A DNA stretch of 60,800 nt from an uncultured Lachnospiraceae bacterium (GCA_910585965.1 CAJUHH010000019.1:1-60800); one strand, 5' to 3'; positions 44,901-52,848 are shown, counted from the first letter of the stretch. The notes: generated from the letters alone by a model not told the origin. Made by a program: numbers and translations.

Positions 44901-46109
44901 TCAATTTTCTTCAGCGCTTCCTTCTGTATCGAATTCCTCTGCTTTCCATTCTTCTGCCACCGCCCCTTTTTCCGCTTCTTCCTGGGCGATTCCTATATGC
45001 ATCTCGGCCTCTTTCGGAACCGGTACATGGAAGCCGTTGTCGATCAGCGTCTGCGTATCGATGACATAACGGTTATCCATCGTCTTCATGATATCCGTAA
45101 TTTCTATATCTTTATAATTCTTATCTTCCAAATCAATAATATTGTTGTCCCTGAATCCCAATACCATAGGCCTCAACACATTGTCCTCGTTATTGCGGAT
45201 AACGATCGCTTTCTCCCTCGTGCTCAGCTCCACGCTGACGCCCGGTATCAGTATGTTGATCGACTGGACAAGCGCATCCACAATGGCAGGGTCGTATTTC
45301 TCCGGGTCATTCAGCAGATATTTCAGCGTCACAACTTCGGACTCGGGCGGCAGATTCAGGCGCATCGCCGTCATCGTATCATACGTTTCCGCAACCATCA
45401 ATACTTTTGCCCCAAGGGATATCTTCCCTTTGATATCCTCCGCGCCCTTCAATGCCTTGTTCATCTGAAGGCATAACCTTTTTATAGCAGGCTCTCCATA
45501 AAATACATTGCCAATCAGTTCATAACCAGCCTGTTCATAAGTAGCGACTAATTCCTGCTCATCCTCGTTCCAATGATCCTTTTTCGCCACTGCAGCCGGT
45601 ATGGACATCTTCCCGACATCATGAACCAGCGCCGCAGTAATGATATTCATCTGTTCTTCCCCTTTTATGCTCAGTACATGGGACATCATCGCGGCCAAAA
45701 TAGCCACATTCAGCGAATGTTTATATATGTAGTCTTCCCTGCTGCGCAAATTCTGGATAAAATTAATCTTATTATTTTTATTTCCATACCTTTGCATAAT
45801 ATTATTTACAATGACATGGAGCTTATTGCCTTTCTTTTTGTCCTGTTTGATTTTATTCAGCTCTTCCCTCAAGGCAAACACCGTCATCGTCTGGAAACGC
45901 TCAAATAAAATATCTTCCTGGGTCATTGGAGGCACAGGCTCCGCCGGCTCCAATATAAACAATCCAAGAAGTCCGAATGTCTTTATACTCTGGATCCCCT
46001 GGACCGTCAGCTTGGAATTGCGTTCATAAAGCAAAACTCCGTCTCTGTTATAAATCGGCCTCGCCAGCCTCATCCCTTGTTTTAATCTGTCCGTTTTGAC
46101 AAAAAGCAT
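44901..46109 (-). CDS. HD-GYP-like protein with degenerate signature
   Basis: The 402-residue protein has an N-terminal domain of about 110 residues that starts MLFVKTDRLKQGMRLARPIY, as in many HD-GYP proteins. The HD domain follows, with YKHSLNVAILAAMMSHVL and ALVHDVGKMSIPAAVAKK. The expected HHExxDGxGYP region is replaced by GYELIGNVFYGEPAIKRLCLQ, so the GYP motif and two histidines are missing. The later VAETYDTMTAMR block is retained. It is therefore probably an inactive or altered c-di-GMP phosphodiesterase. It lies downstream of sigK. Confidence 0.84.
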   Translation of the reverse strand: MLFVKTDRLKQGMRLARPIYNRDGVLLYERNSKLTVQGIQSIKTFGLLGLFILEPAEPVPPMTQEDILFERFQTMTVFALREELNKIKQDKKKGNKLHVIVNNIMQRYGNKNNKINFIQNLRSREDYIYKHSLNVAILAAMMSHVLSIKGEEQMNIITAALVHDVGKMSIPAAVAKKDHWNEDEQELVATYEQAGYELIGNVFYGEPAIKRLCLQMNKALKGAEDIKGKISLGAKVLMVAETYDTMTAMRLNLPPESEVVTLKYLLNDPEKYDPAIVDALVQSINILIPGVSVELSTREKAIVIRNNEDNVLRPMVLGFRDNNIIDLEDKNYKDIEITDIMKTMDNRYVIDTQTLIDNGFHVPVPKEAEMHIGIAQEEAEKGAVAEEWKAEEFDTEGSAEEN

Positions 46110-46134
46110 ACTGCCCCTCCCTTATCTGTCGTCC

Positions 46135-46767
46135 TTATTCCTTTTCAAACCCTTTTCTTAACTTGTTCAACGCCCTTTTTTCTATCCGCGACACATAACT
46201 GCGCGATATCCCAAGCTTTTCCCCGATTTCCCTCTGTGTGACTTCCTTTCCAGTGGCAAGCCCATACCTCAAAAAAATAATTTCCTTCTCCCTTTCTTCC
46301 AGATTCTGCAAAATCCTCCCCAGTTTTTTCAGATTAACGGCAAGCTCCATCCTGTCTATTACATCGACCTGTTCCGACTCTATAATGTCCAGCAGATTGA
46401 TTTCATTGCCTTCCTTATCCGTTCCGATCGGCTCATACAAAGACACTTCCTTTGAAGTCTTCTTCTTGGAACGCAGCAACATCAGCAATTCATTGTCAAT
46501 ACACCTGGACGCATAGGTGCTAAGCTTACCCTTACTGGAATCAAAAGAAGAAACCGCTTTAATAAGCCCTATCGTTCCTATCGATATCAGATCCTCCATT
46601 TCTTCGTCCACGTTTTGGTATTTCTTGGCAATGTGGGCAACCAGGCGTAAGTTACGTTCAATAAGAATCTCCCTTGCTTCCTTGGCTTTTTCACTGCCCC
46701 CTTTTTGCAGCATCTGAATATAACGGGCTTCTTCTTCTGCGGTTAAAGGTTTCTGAAAGGTTTTCAA
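46135..46767 (-). CDS. sigK: Sporulation-type sigma factor SigK
   Basis: The 210-residue sigma factor matches mature SigK: ILIERNLRLVAHIAKKYQNVDEEMEDLISIGTIGLIKAV in region 2 and TQREIGEKLGISRSYVSRIEKRALNKL in region 4. It begins KTFQKPLTAEEEARY, corresponding to the mature Bacillus protein (about residue 25), so the inhibitory pro-sequence is absent. The gene is not interrupted by a skin-like element. The start is TTG with GGGGG upstream. SigK drives late mother-cell genes, implying spore-forming ancestry. Confidence 0.92.
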   Translation of the reverse strand: MKTFQKPLTAEEEARYIQMLQKGGSEKAKEAREILIERNLRLVAHIAKKYQNVDEEMEDLISIGTIGLIKAVSSFDSSKGKLSTYASRCIDNELLMLLRSKKKTSKEVSLYEPIGTDKEGNEINLLDIIESEQVDVIDRMELAVNLKKLGRILQNLEEREKEIIFLRYGLATGKEVTQREIGEKLGISRSYVSRIEKRALNKLRKGFEKE

Positions 46768-46777
46768 AAGGCGCCCC

Positions 46778-46808
46778 CAAAGTCAATTTATTATATTCTA
46801 TGACTTTG
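46778..46808 (-). promoter_or_regulatory. Hairpin in the sigK leader
   Basis: Minus-strand CAAAGTCA (46808-46801) pairs perfectly with TGACTTTG (46785-46778) around a 15-base AT-rich loop. The 3' arm is directly joined to the GGGG ribosome site of sigK. It could be an operator for a dimeric regulator or an mRNA fold that limits translation. Confidence 0.5.
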
Positions 46809-46854
46809 CCGTCTTTCTAGTGCCTTTCCCAATCCACTAATTCCATTTATATAT

Positions 46855-46883
46855 ATTATACAAATTTTACGCAAAAATAGCAA
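46855..46883 (-). promoter_or_regulatory. SigmaA-like promoter upstream of sigK
   Basis: Minus-strand TTGCTA (46883-46878), a 17-base spacer and TATAAT (46860-46855) lie in the hflX-sigK gap, about 90 bases before sigK. A sporulation sigma factor would be expected to have a mother-cell (SigE-type) promoter, so an additional weaker site may exist. Confidence 0.65.
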
Positions 46884-46912
46884 TATTTTTGGAATAATTT
46901 TCTTATGAACTT

Positions 46913-48178
46913 TCACTCTGCCAGAAATTCCGCAAATTTACCCGTATCAGCCCGATGGCAGCTGACTTTCAAACGGATACCGTTTTCCTCATATTCCTGC
47001 TCCAGCACCTGTGTATGCTCCATGAAATAGGCCGCCTCTCCTCCCCTGCTGTACGGAAATAAAAATTCTGCCTGCACGTATTCCGCATATACTCTCTCCA
47101 AAATCATTTGCGCAAGCTCTTCCAGTCCCTGGGATGTTTTCGCGGACATATATATTTTGTCCTCCAGAACCCTTGGAATCTCTTCCATGCCGCATAGATC
47201 CGCTTTATTATATACATAAATAACGGGGATATCCGTCGCGCCGATTTCCAGAAGCGTCTGCTGCGTTACTTTAATCTGCTGTTGGTATTCCTTGTCAGAA
47301 TAATCAATGACATAAAGCAGCAAATCCGCATTTTTCACCTCTTCCAGCGTGGAGCGGAATGCTTTCACTAATCCATGGGGCAGTTTATGGATAAATCCCA
47401 CCGTATCGGACAATAAAATATCCCGGCAGTTCCCCATGTCAATCTTTCTTACCGTAGTATCCAGGGTGGCAAAAAGCATGTCTTTTTCCAAGACTTTCTT
47501 TTCCTCGTCATGCATATACTTGTCTATCATGGCGTTCATCAAGGTAGATTTTCCGGCATTGGTGTAGCCGACCAAGGATACTTTCGGCGCCCTTGATTCC
47601 GCTCTCTTTTTGCTCTGGTTTTTCCTTTCCGTTTCCACCTCTTCCAGTTCCCTGCGCAGCTGCACCAGCCGTTTTTCTATTTTTCTCCTGTCCAGTTCCA
47701 ATTTCTTTTCCCCGGCCCCTTTGCTGCTCATGCTTCCGCTGGCTCCGCCCTGCCTTGTCAGGGCATCGTGCATGCCGACAAGGCGGGACATCAAATATTG
47801 AAGCCTTGCCGTTTCCACTTGGAGCTTTGCCTCTCTCGTCTTTGCTCTGTTGGAGAAAATATCCAGGATCACTGCGGTGCGGTCCATCACCGGCTTTCCC
47901 GTTTCCTTTTGCAGATTCCTCAGCTGGGACGGCGTCAGGGAATTATCGAACAAGATCACATCCGCTTCTAACGCTTCTGCGTATTCTTTCACTTCCTGCA
48001 CCTTCCCCGTCCCTATATAAAACGCTTTGTTGATGCTGTCCATTTTCTGCACCACCGTTCCTTCCACCGACATGCCGCAAGCCCTTGCCAGTTCTCCCAG
48101 TTCTTCCATGGAACGTTCAAAATTCTCGTCTTCCCCCGTATCTGCTCCTACTAAAATTACTCTTTCCTTTTCTTCCAT
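46913..48178 (-). CDS. hflX: Ribosome-associated GTPase HflX
   Basis: HflX (421 residues) splits stalled or hibernating ribosomes. The N-terminal domain ends with VILDIFSNRAKTREAKLQVETARLQYLMSRL. The glycine-rich GGASGSMSSKGAGEKKLELDRRKI loop that contacts the ribosome follows. GTPase motifs are GYTNAGKSTLMNA, DTVGFI and NKAD. It follows the GNAT gene by 21 bases, so ispF-GNAT-hflX is probably one unit. Confidence 0.97.
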   Translation of the reverse strand: MEEKERVILVGADTGEDENFERSMEELGELARACGMSVEGTVVQKMDSINKAFYIGTGKVQEVKEYAEALEADVILFDNSLTPSQLRNLQKETGKPVMDRTAVILDIFSNRAKTREAKLQVETARLQYLMSRLVGMHDALTRQGGASGSMSSKGAGEKKLELDRRKIEKRLVQLRRELEEVETERKNQSKKRAESRAPKVSLVGYTNAGKSTLMNAMIDKYMHDEEKKVLEKDMLFATLDTTVRKIDMGNCRDILLSDTVGFIHKLPHGLVKAFRSTLEEVKNADLLLYVIDYSDKEYQQQIKVTQQTLLEIGATDIPVIYVYNKADLCGMEEIPRVLEDKIYMSAKTSQGLEELAQMILERVYAEYVQAEFLFPYSRGGEAAYFMEHTQVLEQEYEENGIRLKVSCHRADTGKFAEFLAE

Positions 48179-48199
48179 TTTAATGACTATGCCTCCGAA

Positions 48200-49306
48200 C
48201 TATACGATTTCATTGATAAAAACCCGGGAAAGCCGCCTGATTCCACGCAATTTGCGCAACACTTCCTCCCTGTCTGCACCATCCGGGAACCGAAAGCATT
48301 CCTCCTCCTTTTTATATCCGAAGACCCATGCGGCAAGCTGTCCGATATCTGCCTGGCACTCGTATTCCAGCCGCCCTGCGCCTTCCTCTAAAATTCCTTT
48401 TTCTTCCTTATTAATATAAGTTTTGTCGAAAGTTACCTGGCACTTCCAAACCCCCTCATTTTCCTGCAAAAGAGGATCCCTTATAAACAAAGACAAGGAA
48501 ATTTCCTCCTCCTTGGCATACAGCAGGGAAAGCATGGTCCGAACATCTGTAATCCGCGCCATAATCGCCGATTCTGTTTCCCCGGAGTCATAAACGGGAC
48601 CTTCTTTATCCCCTTCGGGCAGCACTGCCTCCAGGATCTCTCCTTTGCCCTCTTCCTCCGTATAAAAAAAATAAGCTCCTGCATCCCCAATGAGGCCGAT
48701 CCCTCCATTCTGGACGCTAAGTTCTTTTTCCATTCCGCCATAATACGCCCTGTCCCTTCGGATAAAAACATCATAATTCTTTTCCAGGAAAGAAGAAGCA
48801 CACTTTACCAAATCATGGAATTCCTCCTCTTCCAAAGGATGGATTCCTAAAGATCTCTTTTCTGCCTTCTCTTCTTTTACCCGATAAATTCGCCTGTCAT
48901 AGATATATGAAAACTGATAAGGCATATAAATCCGGGGATCGGCGGGCATCAGGAAAGCAAAAGGCTGTCCTTTCGCCCTCACATAAGCAAGCGCTTCCTT
49001 TAAGAGCCTGTCCATATACCCTCTATGGCGGTGTTCCTTCTTCGTGGCCACGCCGACAATATAATAGATCTCCCGGCAGACAAATCCCCCCTGGCTCCGG
49101 AGCATCATCGGATAAGGGGAAAGATAAAGCATGGAAATATATTCCTGGTCGACCTTCCACGCAAAAGCATGGTTGCGCGTCGCCTTTTGCTCAAAATAAT
49201 AATCCGTAAATGCCCTGGAATCCTCCCAGAACACCTCTTCCCAAAGCCCTCTCAGCCTTAGGCAGTCTTCCCCTTCCAGTTCCTCCATCCGTAACATTTC
49301 CTTCAT
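48200..49306 (-). CDS. Eis-like GNAT N-acetyltransferase
   Basis: The 368-residue protein resembles Eis/YkkB-type acetyltransferases. The first GNAT domain has acetyl-CoA-binding VGVATKKEHRHRGYMDRLLKEAL (motif A, R/QxxGxG-like HRHRGY) followed by FAFLMPADPRIYMPYQFSY. The C-terminal part is a sterol-carrier-like domain (LSLFIRDPLLQENEGVWKC). Substrate unknown; Eis enzymes can acetylate amines, including aminoglycosides, but no such role can be claimed. It lies between ispF and hflX. Confidence 0.87.
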   Translation of the reverse strand: MKEMLRMEELEGEDCLRLRGLWEEVFWEDSRAFTDYYFEQKATRNHAFAWKVDQEYISMLYLSPYPMMLRSQGGFVCREIYYIVGVATKKEHRHRGYMDRLLKEALAYVRAKGQPFAFLMPADPRIYMPYQFSYIYDRRIYRVKEEKAEKRSLGIHPLEEEEFHDLVKCASSFLEKNYDVFIRRDRAYYGGMEKELSVQNGGIGLIGDAGAYFFYTEEEGKGEILEAVLPEGDKEGPVYDSGETESAIMARITDVRTMLSLLYAKEEEISLSLFIRDPLLQENEGVWKCQVTFDKTYINKEEKGILEEGAGRLEYECQADIGQLAAWVFGYKKEEECFRFPDGADREEVLRKLRGIRRLSRVFINEIV

Positions 49307-49324
49307 TTCCCGCTCCCTTATTTC

Positions 49325-49867
49325 CTATTTTTGGGGACAGCCCCCGCATCCCTGGCATTTGCCCTGATCCGTCACATCTTCCGTATAATAATTAACCGGG
49401 CTGGTCAGCAGGCAGACTGCCTGGGCAGAAATCCCTTCTCCCCTTCCGGTAAAGCCAAGCCCCTCTTCCGTCGTCGCCTTCACATTCACCTGGGATATAT
49501 CGATATCCAGCGCCTTGGCAATATTTTCCCTCATCGCATCGATATGGGGGCGCATCTTCGGCGCTTGCGCGATAATGGTCGCGTCGATATTTTCAATGAA
49601 AAAACAATCCTTCTCCAGCAGCTCCCTGACATGCTCTAACAACTTTATGGAAGATATTCCCTTATATGCCATATCCGTATCTGGAAAATGTTTGCCGATA
49701 TCGCCGAGCGCCGCCGCGCCGAGCAGCGCGTCCATAATGGCATGCAGCAGCACATCCGCGTCAGAATGCCCGAGCAGCCCTTTTTCATAAGGTATGTTTA
49801 CTCCCCCGACTATCAGGTCCCGCCCCTCCGTCAATCTATGCACATCATAACCTGTTCCTATTCTCAT
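49325..49867 (-). CDS. ispF: 2-C-methyl-D-erythritol 2,4-cyclodiphosphate synthase with Cys tail
   Basis: IspF (180 residues) makes the cyclic diphosphate intermediate in non-mevalonate isoprenoid synthesis. Metal ligands are in MRIGTGYDVHRL (D8, H10) and GHSDADVLLHAIMDALLGA; HFPDTD and VNVKATTEEGLGFTGRGEGI are conserved. A normal IspF ends near the AVCLL block. This one has about 26 more residues ending KCQGCGGCPQK, a possible metal or redox site. The ATG at 49867 starts the conserved MRIGTGYD. Confidence 0.95.
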   Translation of the reverse strand: MRIGTGYDVHRLTEGRDLIVGGVNIPYEKGLLGHSDADVLLHAIMDALLGAAALGDIGKHFPDTDMAYKGISSIKLLEHVRELLEKDCFFIENIDATIIAQAPKMRPHIDAMRENIAKALDIDISQVNVKATTEEGLGFTGRGEGISAQAVCLLTSPVNYYTEDVTDQGKCQGCGGCPQK

Positions 49868-49903
49868 TGTTTCCGTCCTTTCCACATTTGCATTATTTTA
49901 AAG

Positions 49904-49932
49904 ATTATAACATTATTTTTCCATAATAGAAA
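49904..49932 (-). promoter_or_regulatory. Possible promoter of ispF
   Basis: A perfect minus-strand TATAAT (49909-49904) lies 37 bases before ispF. The -35 position at 17 bases spacing reads TTTCTA (49932-49927), a weak match. The 140-base gap to the divergent gene at 50008 shows no other clear site. Confidence 0.5.
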
Positions 49933-50007
49933 TGAATTTATAAGCGGAAAGAAAATCAATTCCTGGCCAGATGCATATTTTATAGTAAAAGAAACCAGGA
50001 ATTATTT

Positions 50008-50487
50008 ATGAAACCATCGACTTATTATACCGGAATTACGGGCATTATTGAACGGATCGAACCCCTGCGCAGCGAATGCTGCAATCAAATGATCTCCATC
50101 CGCACCATTGACGGGATGATTCGTTTCGTTCTTTCTCCCGGGACTTATGTTACGGATAACGCCCCTTTGCGCTCTGGTATGCGCGTGACCGCTTTTTATG
50201 ATATGAGCCAGCCAGTCCCGTTGATCTATCCACCCCAATACCAGGCGGCTTTCATCGCCCGCACGGAACCTGGGGAGAATGTCATGGTCGCCTATTTTGA
50301 TGAGCGGCTTCTCTCTTCCGAAAATCCGCTGCAGCTGAATATCGGCCCCAATACCCGGGTGACGACGGCCAACGGCCAGCGCTTTGTCTGCGGCATCGGC
50401 AATCATCTTTTGATGGTCTACTACAGCGCCACCACAAGAAGCATCCCGCCCCAGACCACGCCGGAAAGGATTATTGTGTTCTGCTAA
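50008..50487 (+). CDS. Conserved Clostridia protein of unknown function
   Basis: This is the only plus-strand protein gene I accept. The 159-residue protein begins MKPSTYYTGITGIIERIEPL. Its blocks resemble a family I recall in Clostridia but cannot name: FVLSPGTYVTDNAPLRSGMRVTAFYD, PVPLIYPPQYQA and LLMVYYSATTRSIPPQTTPERIIV. It looks like a beta-rich soluble protein without signal or membrane segments. AGGA precedes the ATG. A bidirectional terminator follows. The overlapping minus-strand frame (50002-50553) has an Arg/His-rich composition typical of a shadow. Confidence 0.8.
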   Translation: MKPSTYYTGITGIIERIEPLRSECCNQMISIRTIDGMIRFVLSPGTYVTDNAPLRSGMRVTAFYDMSQPVPLIYPPQYQAAFIARTEPGENVMVAYFDERLLSSENPLQLNIGPNTRVTTANGQRFVCGIGNHLLMVYYSATTRSIPPQTTPERIIVFC

Positions 50488-50488
50488 A

Positions 50489-50531
50489 AAAAGCAAGGAC
50501 AGCTTAGCCAGCTCTGTCCTTGCTTTTTTTA
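50489..50531. terminator. Bidirectional Rho-independent terminator
   Basis: AAGCAAGGACAG (50491-50502) pairs perfectly with CTGTCCTTGCTT (50514-50525), with T-tracts on the plus side and A-tracts before it. It ends the plus-strand unknown gene and, on the other strand, the MNT/HEPN unit. Confidence 0.9.
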
Positions 50532-50563
50532 CCCGTCTGAAGCTCATCATCACATTTCTACCA

Positions 50564-50917
50564 TTAATCCTTATATTCTGTAATAATTTGGCAACAATAA
50601 TCGTTTAATTCTGGAATATCGCTAATCAAAGTTTCCCATAAAATCTCTTTATCTATTCTGCCATAATTATGGGCAACTATATTTCTTAAAGCTCTGATCT
50701 GATTCCAAGGCACCTTATTATGAACTGCCTTAAATTCATCCGTAAAATGCGTCGTCAATTCTCCTATTTGCAAAACACACAGCGCCACTGCATTCTGATA
50801 AATTGAATTAGCCACAAAAGTTTCATAATCTCGCCCGAAAGCATTCATTGTATAGTCGATTTCCATGCAATAATCCCGAATATGCATCAAAATATTCATA
50901 TTTCTGTCAGCCTGCAT
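50564..50917 (-). CDS. hepT: HepT-like HEPN RNase toxin
   Basis: This 117-residue all-helical protein is a HEPN/DUF86 toxin. The catalytic RX4HXY motif is intact: RNIVAHNY (R78, H83, Y85). HepT toxins cleave RNA, including tRNA ends, and are silenced when a partner MntA adds AMP to the motif tyrosine. The gene overlaps the MNT gene by 11 bases. The block IGELTTHFTDEFK, then VPWNQIRALRN, is typical. The start codon is an ATG within the MNT end. Confidence 0.92.
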   Translation of the reverse strand: MQADRNMNILMHIRDYCMEIDYTMNAFGRDYETFVANSIYQNAVALCVLQIGELTTHFTDEFKAVHNKVPWNQIRALRNIVAHNYGRIDKEILWETLISDIPELNDYCCQIITEYKD

Positions 50918-51209
50918 ACAACATCACTTCATCCTTTCTAATGCTCTCCAAAAACTCATCCGACAAACTTCCTGTAGTCAACACATCCACTTTGCGCCCA
51001 AGCGCGTCTGTAACTTCCGTATAAAAGCCACATAAAGCAAACATCCCTTTCAATTCCCCCTTCTCAATGCGAATATCTATATCGCTCTTTTCATCATAAT
51101 CCCCTCTCGCGAAAGAACCGAACAGATATACTTGCGCTATTTGATATTTTTCTGCAATAGGCGTTATAATATTTCTTAATTCATCAATCGTATATTGCTT
51201 CACATCCAT
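50907..51209 (-). CDS. mntA: MntA-like minimal nucleotidyltransferase antitoxin
   Basis: This 100-residue protein has the nucleotidyltransferase motif GSX10DXD: GSFARGDYDEKSDID (G31, S32, D43, D45), with a third acidic residue likely in KVDVLTT. MntA enzymes neutralise HepT by AMPylation. It is transcribed first and coupled to hepT by an 11-base overlap. GGAGG precedes the start. The pair lies next to tRNA-Ala, a common site for acquired modules. Confidence 0.92.
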   Translation of the reverse strand: MDVKQYTIDELRNIITPIAEKYQIAQVYLFGSFARGDYDEKSDIDIRIEKGELKGMFALCGFYTEVTDALGRKVDVLTTGSLSDEFLESIRKDEVMLYAG

Positions 51210-51237
51210 TCTGCATCCCTCCTTACTTATATTCTAT

Positions 51238-51265
51238 ATTATACCTATTTTTATAAAAAAGTCTA
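51238..51265 (-). promoter_or_regulatory. SigmaA-type promoter of mntA-hepT
   Basis: Minus-strand TAGACT (51265-51260), a 16-base spacer and TATAAT (51243-51238) precede mntA by 28 bases. No clear operator repeat was seen. Confidence 0.7.
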
Positions 51266-51321
51266 TGAATCCTTTTCTCTATTCATCTATTATTCTTTTC
51301 CGCGTTCTGCTAAAATTTTTC

Positions 51322-51349
51322 TTGCTTTTTGTCCCCAATGTGCTACAAT
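51322..51349 (+). promoter_or_regulatory. Promoter of tRNA-Ala
   Basis: TTGCTT (51322-51327), a 16-base spacer and TACAAT (51344-51349) lie 11 bases before the tRNA 5' end, a typical distance for a dedicated tRNA promoter. Confidence 0.72.
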
Positions 51350-51359
51350 AAATTTGTAC

Positions 51360-51432
51360 GGGGATATAGCTAAGCTGGGATAGCGATGCGTTCGCAACGC
51401 ATAGGCCGCGGGTTCGAGTCCCGTTATCTCCA
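51360..51432 (+). tRNA. tRNA-Ala (anticodon CGC)
   Basis: A complete 73-base cloverleaf. The acceptor stem GGGGATA/TATCTCC has the G3-U70 pair that identifies alanine tRNA. The D stem is GCTA/TAGC. The anticodon stem ATGCG/CGCAT encloses the loop TTCGCAA, with anticodon CGC reading GCG. The T stem-loop is GCGGG-TTCGAGT-CCCGT. CCA is not encoded. It stands alone with its own promoter and terminator. Confidence 0.95.
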
Positions 51433-51436
51433 TAAA

Positions 51437-51496
51437 CGAAAAACCCTGGCAGTTATGATGGATGTGAAAAATCCGCATAAATGCCAGGGTTTTTAT
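51437..51496. terminator. Bidirectional terminator between tRNA-Ala and the MATE gene
   Basis: AAAAACCCTGGCA (51439-51451) and TGCCAGGGTTTTT (51482-51494) form a perfect 13-base stem with a 30-base loop. T-tracts on both strands let it end the tRNA transcript and the MATE operon. Confidence 0.88.
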
Positions 51497-52848
51497 TCTT
51501 CAAGCTTATCTCTGATCACAAGCAACTCCTGTTTTTTCATCCAATACCAGCCGATCCCGGCTATGTCCGCCAGCAGCCAGCCGATGGGAACGGAAACCCA
51601 TATGCCCGTTACTCCGATCCAAGGTATCCCTGACAGGATATATGCAAGAACCACCCTCGTCCCCAAAGAAATAACGGTCAGCACCACAGACATTCCCGGC
51701 CGCCGCACCGCGCGGTAAAATCCATAAAGCATAAATAAAAGGCCGATACCAATATAGCAAGCGCCTTCGATTCTAAGATAACGCACGCCTTCCCTGATAA
51801 TCCCCGTTTCCGAAGCTGGAATAAAAATCATCATCAAAGGACGCGCCAACAGGCAGACCGCGCCGCTGATCGCCGCGCAGAAGAAAAATACCGCCGCCGC
51901 CGATCTGCGGATTCCCTCCCGTATCCTGTCCGTTTTCCCTGCCCCGTAATTCTGTGCGACGAAGGTAGAAAATGCATTGCCGAAATCCTGCACCGGCATA
52001 TAGGCGAAAGAATCTATTTTGACTGCCGCCGCAAAAGCCGCCATGATCCCTGCCCCAAAGCTGTTCACCAAACCCTGCACCATCAAGATCCCGAAATTCA
52101 TCACCGACTGCTGGACGCAGGTTAAAAAGGATAACCCGGCGATCTCCCGCAGGATATTCTTCTTCCACTTTCGGTGTCTTCTTTGTATCCGAAGCTGGGG
52201 AAAGCGCAGGAGCGTGTAACACATAATCCCTGCGCCGGAAAGATACTGCGCCAGCACAGTGGCCGCCGCCGCCCCTTCCACGCCCATGCCGAATCCAAGC
52301 ACAAACTGCAGATCCAGCAAAATATTCAACGCTGCGGCGGCACCCAGAAAAATAAGGGGCGTCACCGAATTGCCCAGGGCCCGCAACAAATTAGAAAAAT
52401 AATTGTATAAAAAAGTTGCCGGTATCCCCCAGAAAACCACCCAGAGGTAATCGCTCATCAGAGGAACTACAGACGCAGGAACCTGAAGCAGACGGATGAT
52501 CGGCACAAGCCCTGCAAACACAGCCACATTCAATACCAGCGTTGCGGTTCCAATTAATGTAAAGGACAGGAATATGCTGGATTTTAGCCGCTCTTCATCT
52601 TTTTTCCCATAATAAATAGAAAATACGGCTCCGCTTCCCATGCACAGCCCAAGAAGAATCGAAGTCAGAAACACCATCAGCGTATAGGACGACCCCACCG
52701 CTGCCAGCGCGTCCGACCCCAAATATTGCCCGACAATCCATGTATCCGCTATATTGTAAAATTGCTGTAGCAAATTGCCTATCATCAGCGGGACGGCAAA
52801 CCGCAATAAGTTTGCCGTTATCGGCCCCTGCGTCAGATCTTTCTGCAT
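51493..52848 (-). CDS. MATE-family multidrug/sodium antiporter
   Basis: The 451-residue protein has 12 membrane helices in two MATE bundles. It starts MQKDLTQGPITANLLRFAVPLMIGNLLQQFYNIADTWIVGQYLG, a close family match. The second half mirrors it with MNFGILMVQGLVNSFGAGIMAAFAAAVKIDSFAYMPVQDFG. Substrate unknown. ATG 52848 with AGGGTG upstream is chosen. An ATG at 52881 overlaps the previous stop (TAATG) and would add 11 hydrophilic residues. Confidence 0.93.
   Translation of the reverse strand: MQKDLTQGPITANLLRFAVPLMIGNLLQQFYNIADTWIVGQYLGSDALAAVGSSYTLMVFLTSILLGLCMGSGAVFSIYYGKKDEERLKSSIFLSFTLIGTATLVLNVAVFAGLVPIIRLLQVPASVVPLMSDYLWVVFWGIPATFLYNYFSNLLRALGNSVTPLIFLGAAAALNILLDLQFVLGFGMGVEGAAAATVLAQYLSGAGIMCYTLLRFPQLRIQRRHRKWKKNILREIAGLSFLTCVQQSVMNFGILMVQGLVNSFGAGIMAAFAAAVKIDSFAYMPVQDFGNAFSTFVAQNYGAGKTDRIREGIRRSAAAVFFFCAAISGAVCLLARPLMMIFIPASETGIIREGVRYLRIEGACYIGIGLLFMLYGFYRAVRRPGMSVVLTVISLGTRVVLAYILSGIPWIGVTGIWVSVPIGWLLADIAGIGWYWMKKQELLVIRDKLEE

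Noticed and set aside
46135..46767. Skin-like interruption of sigK
   Set aside because: The sigK frame is continuous and no recombinase gene is near.
50002..50553. Minus-strand frame of 183 codons
   Set aside because: It overlaps the conserved plus-strand gene and a terminator; its composition is shadow-like.
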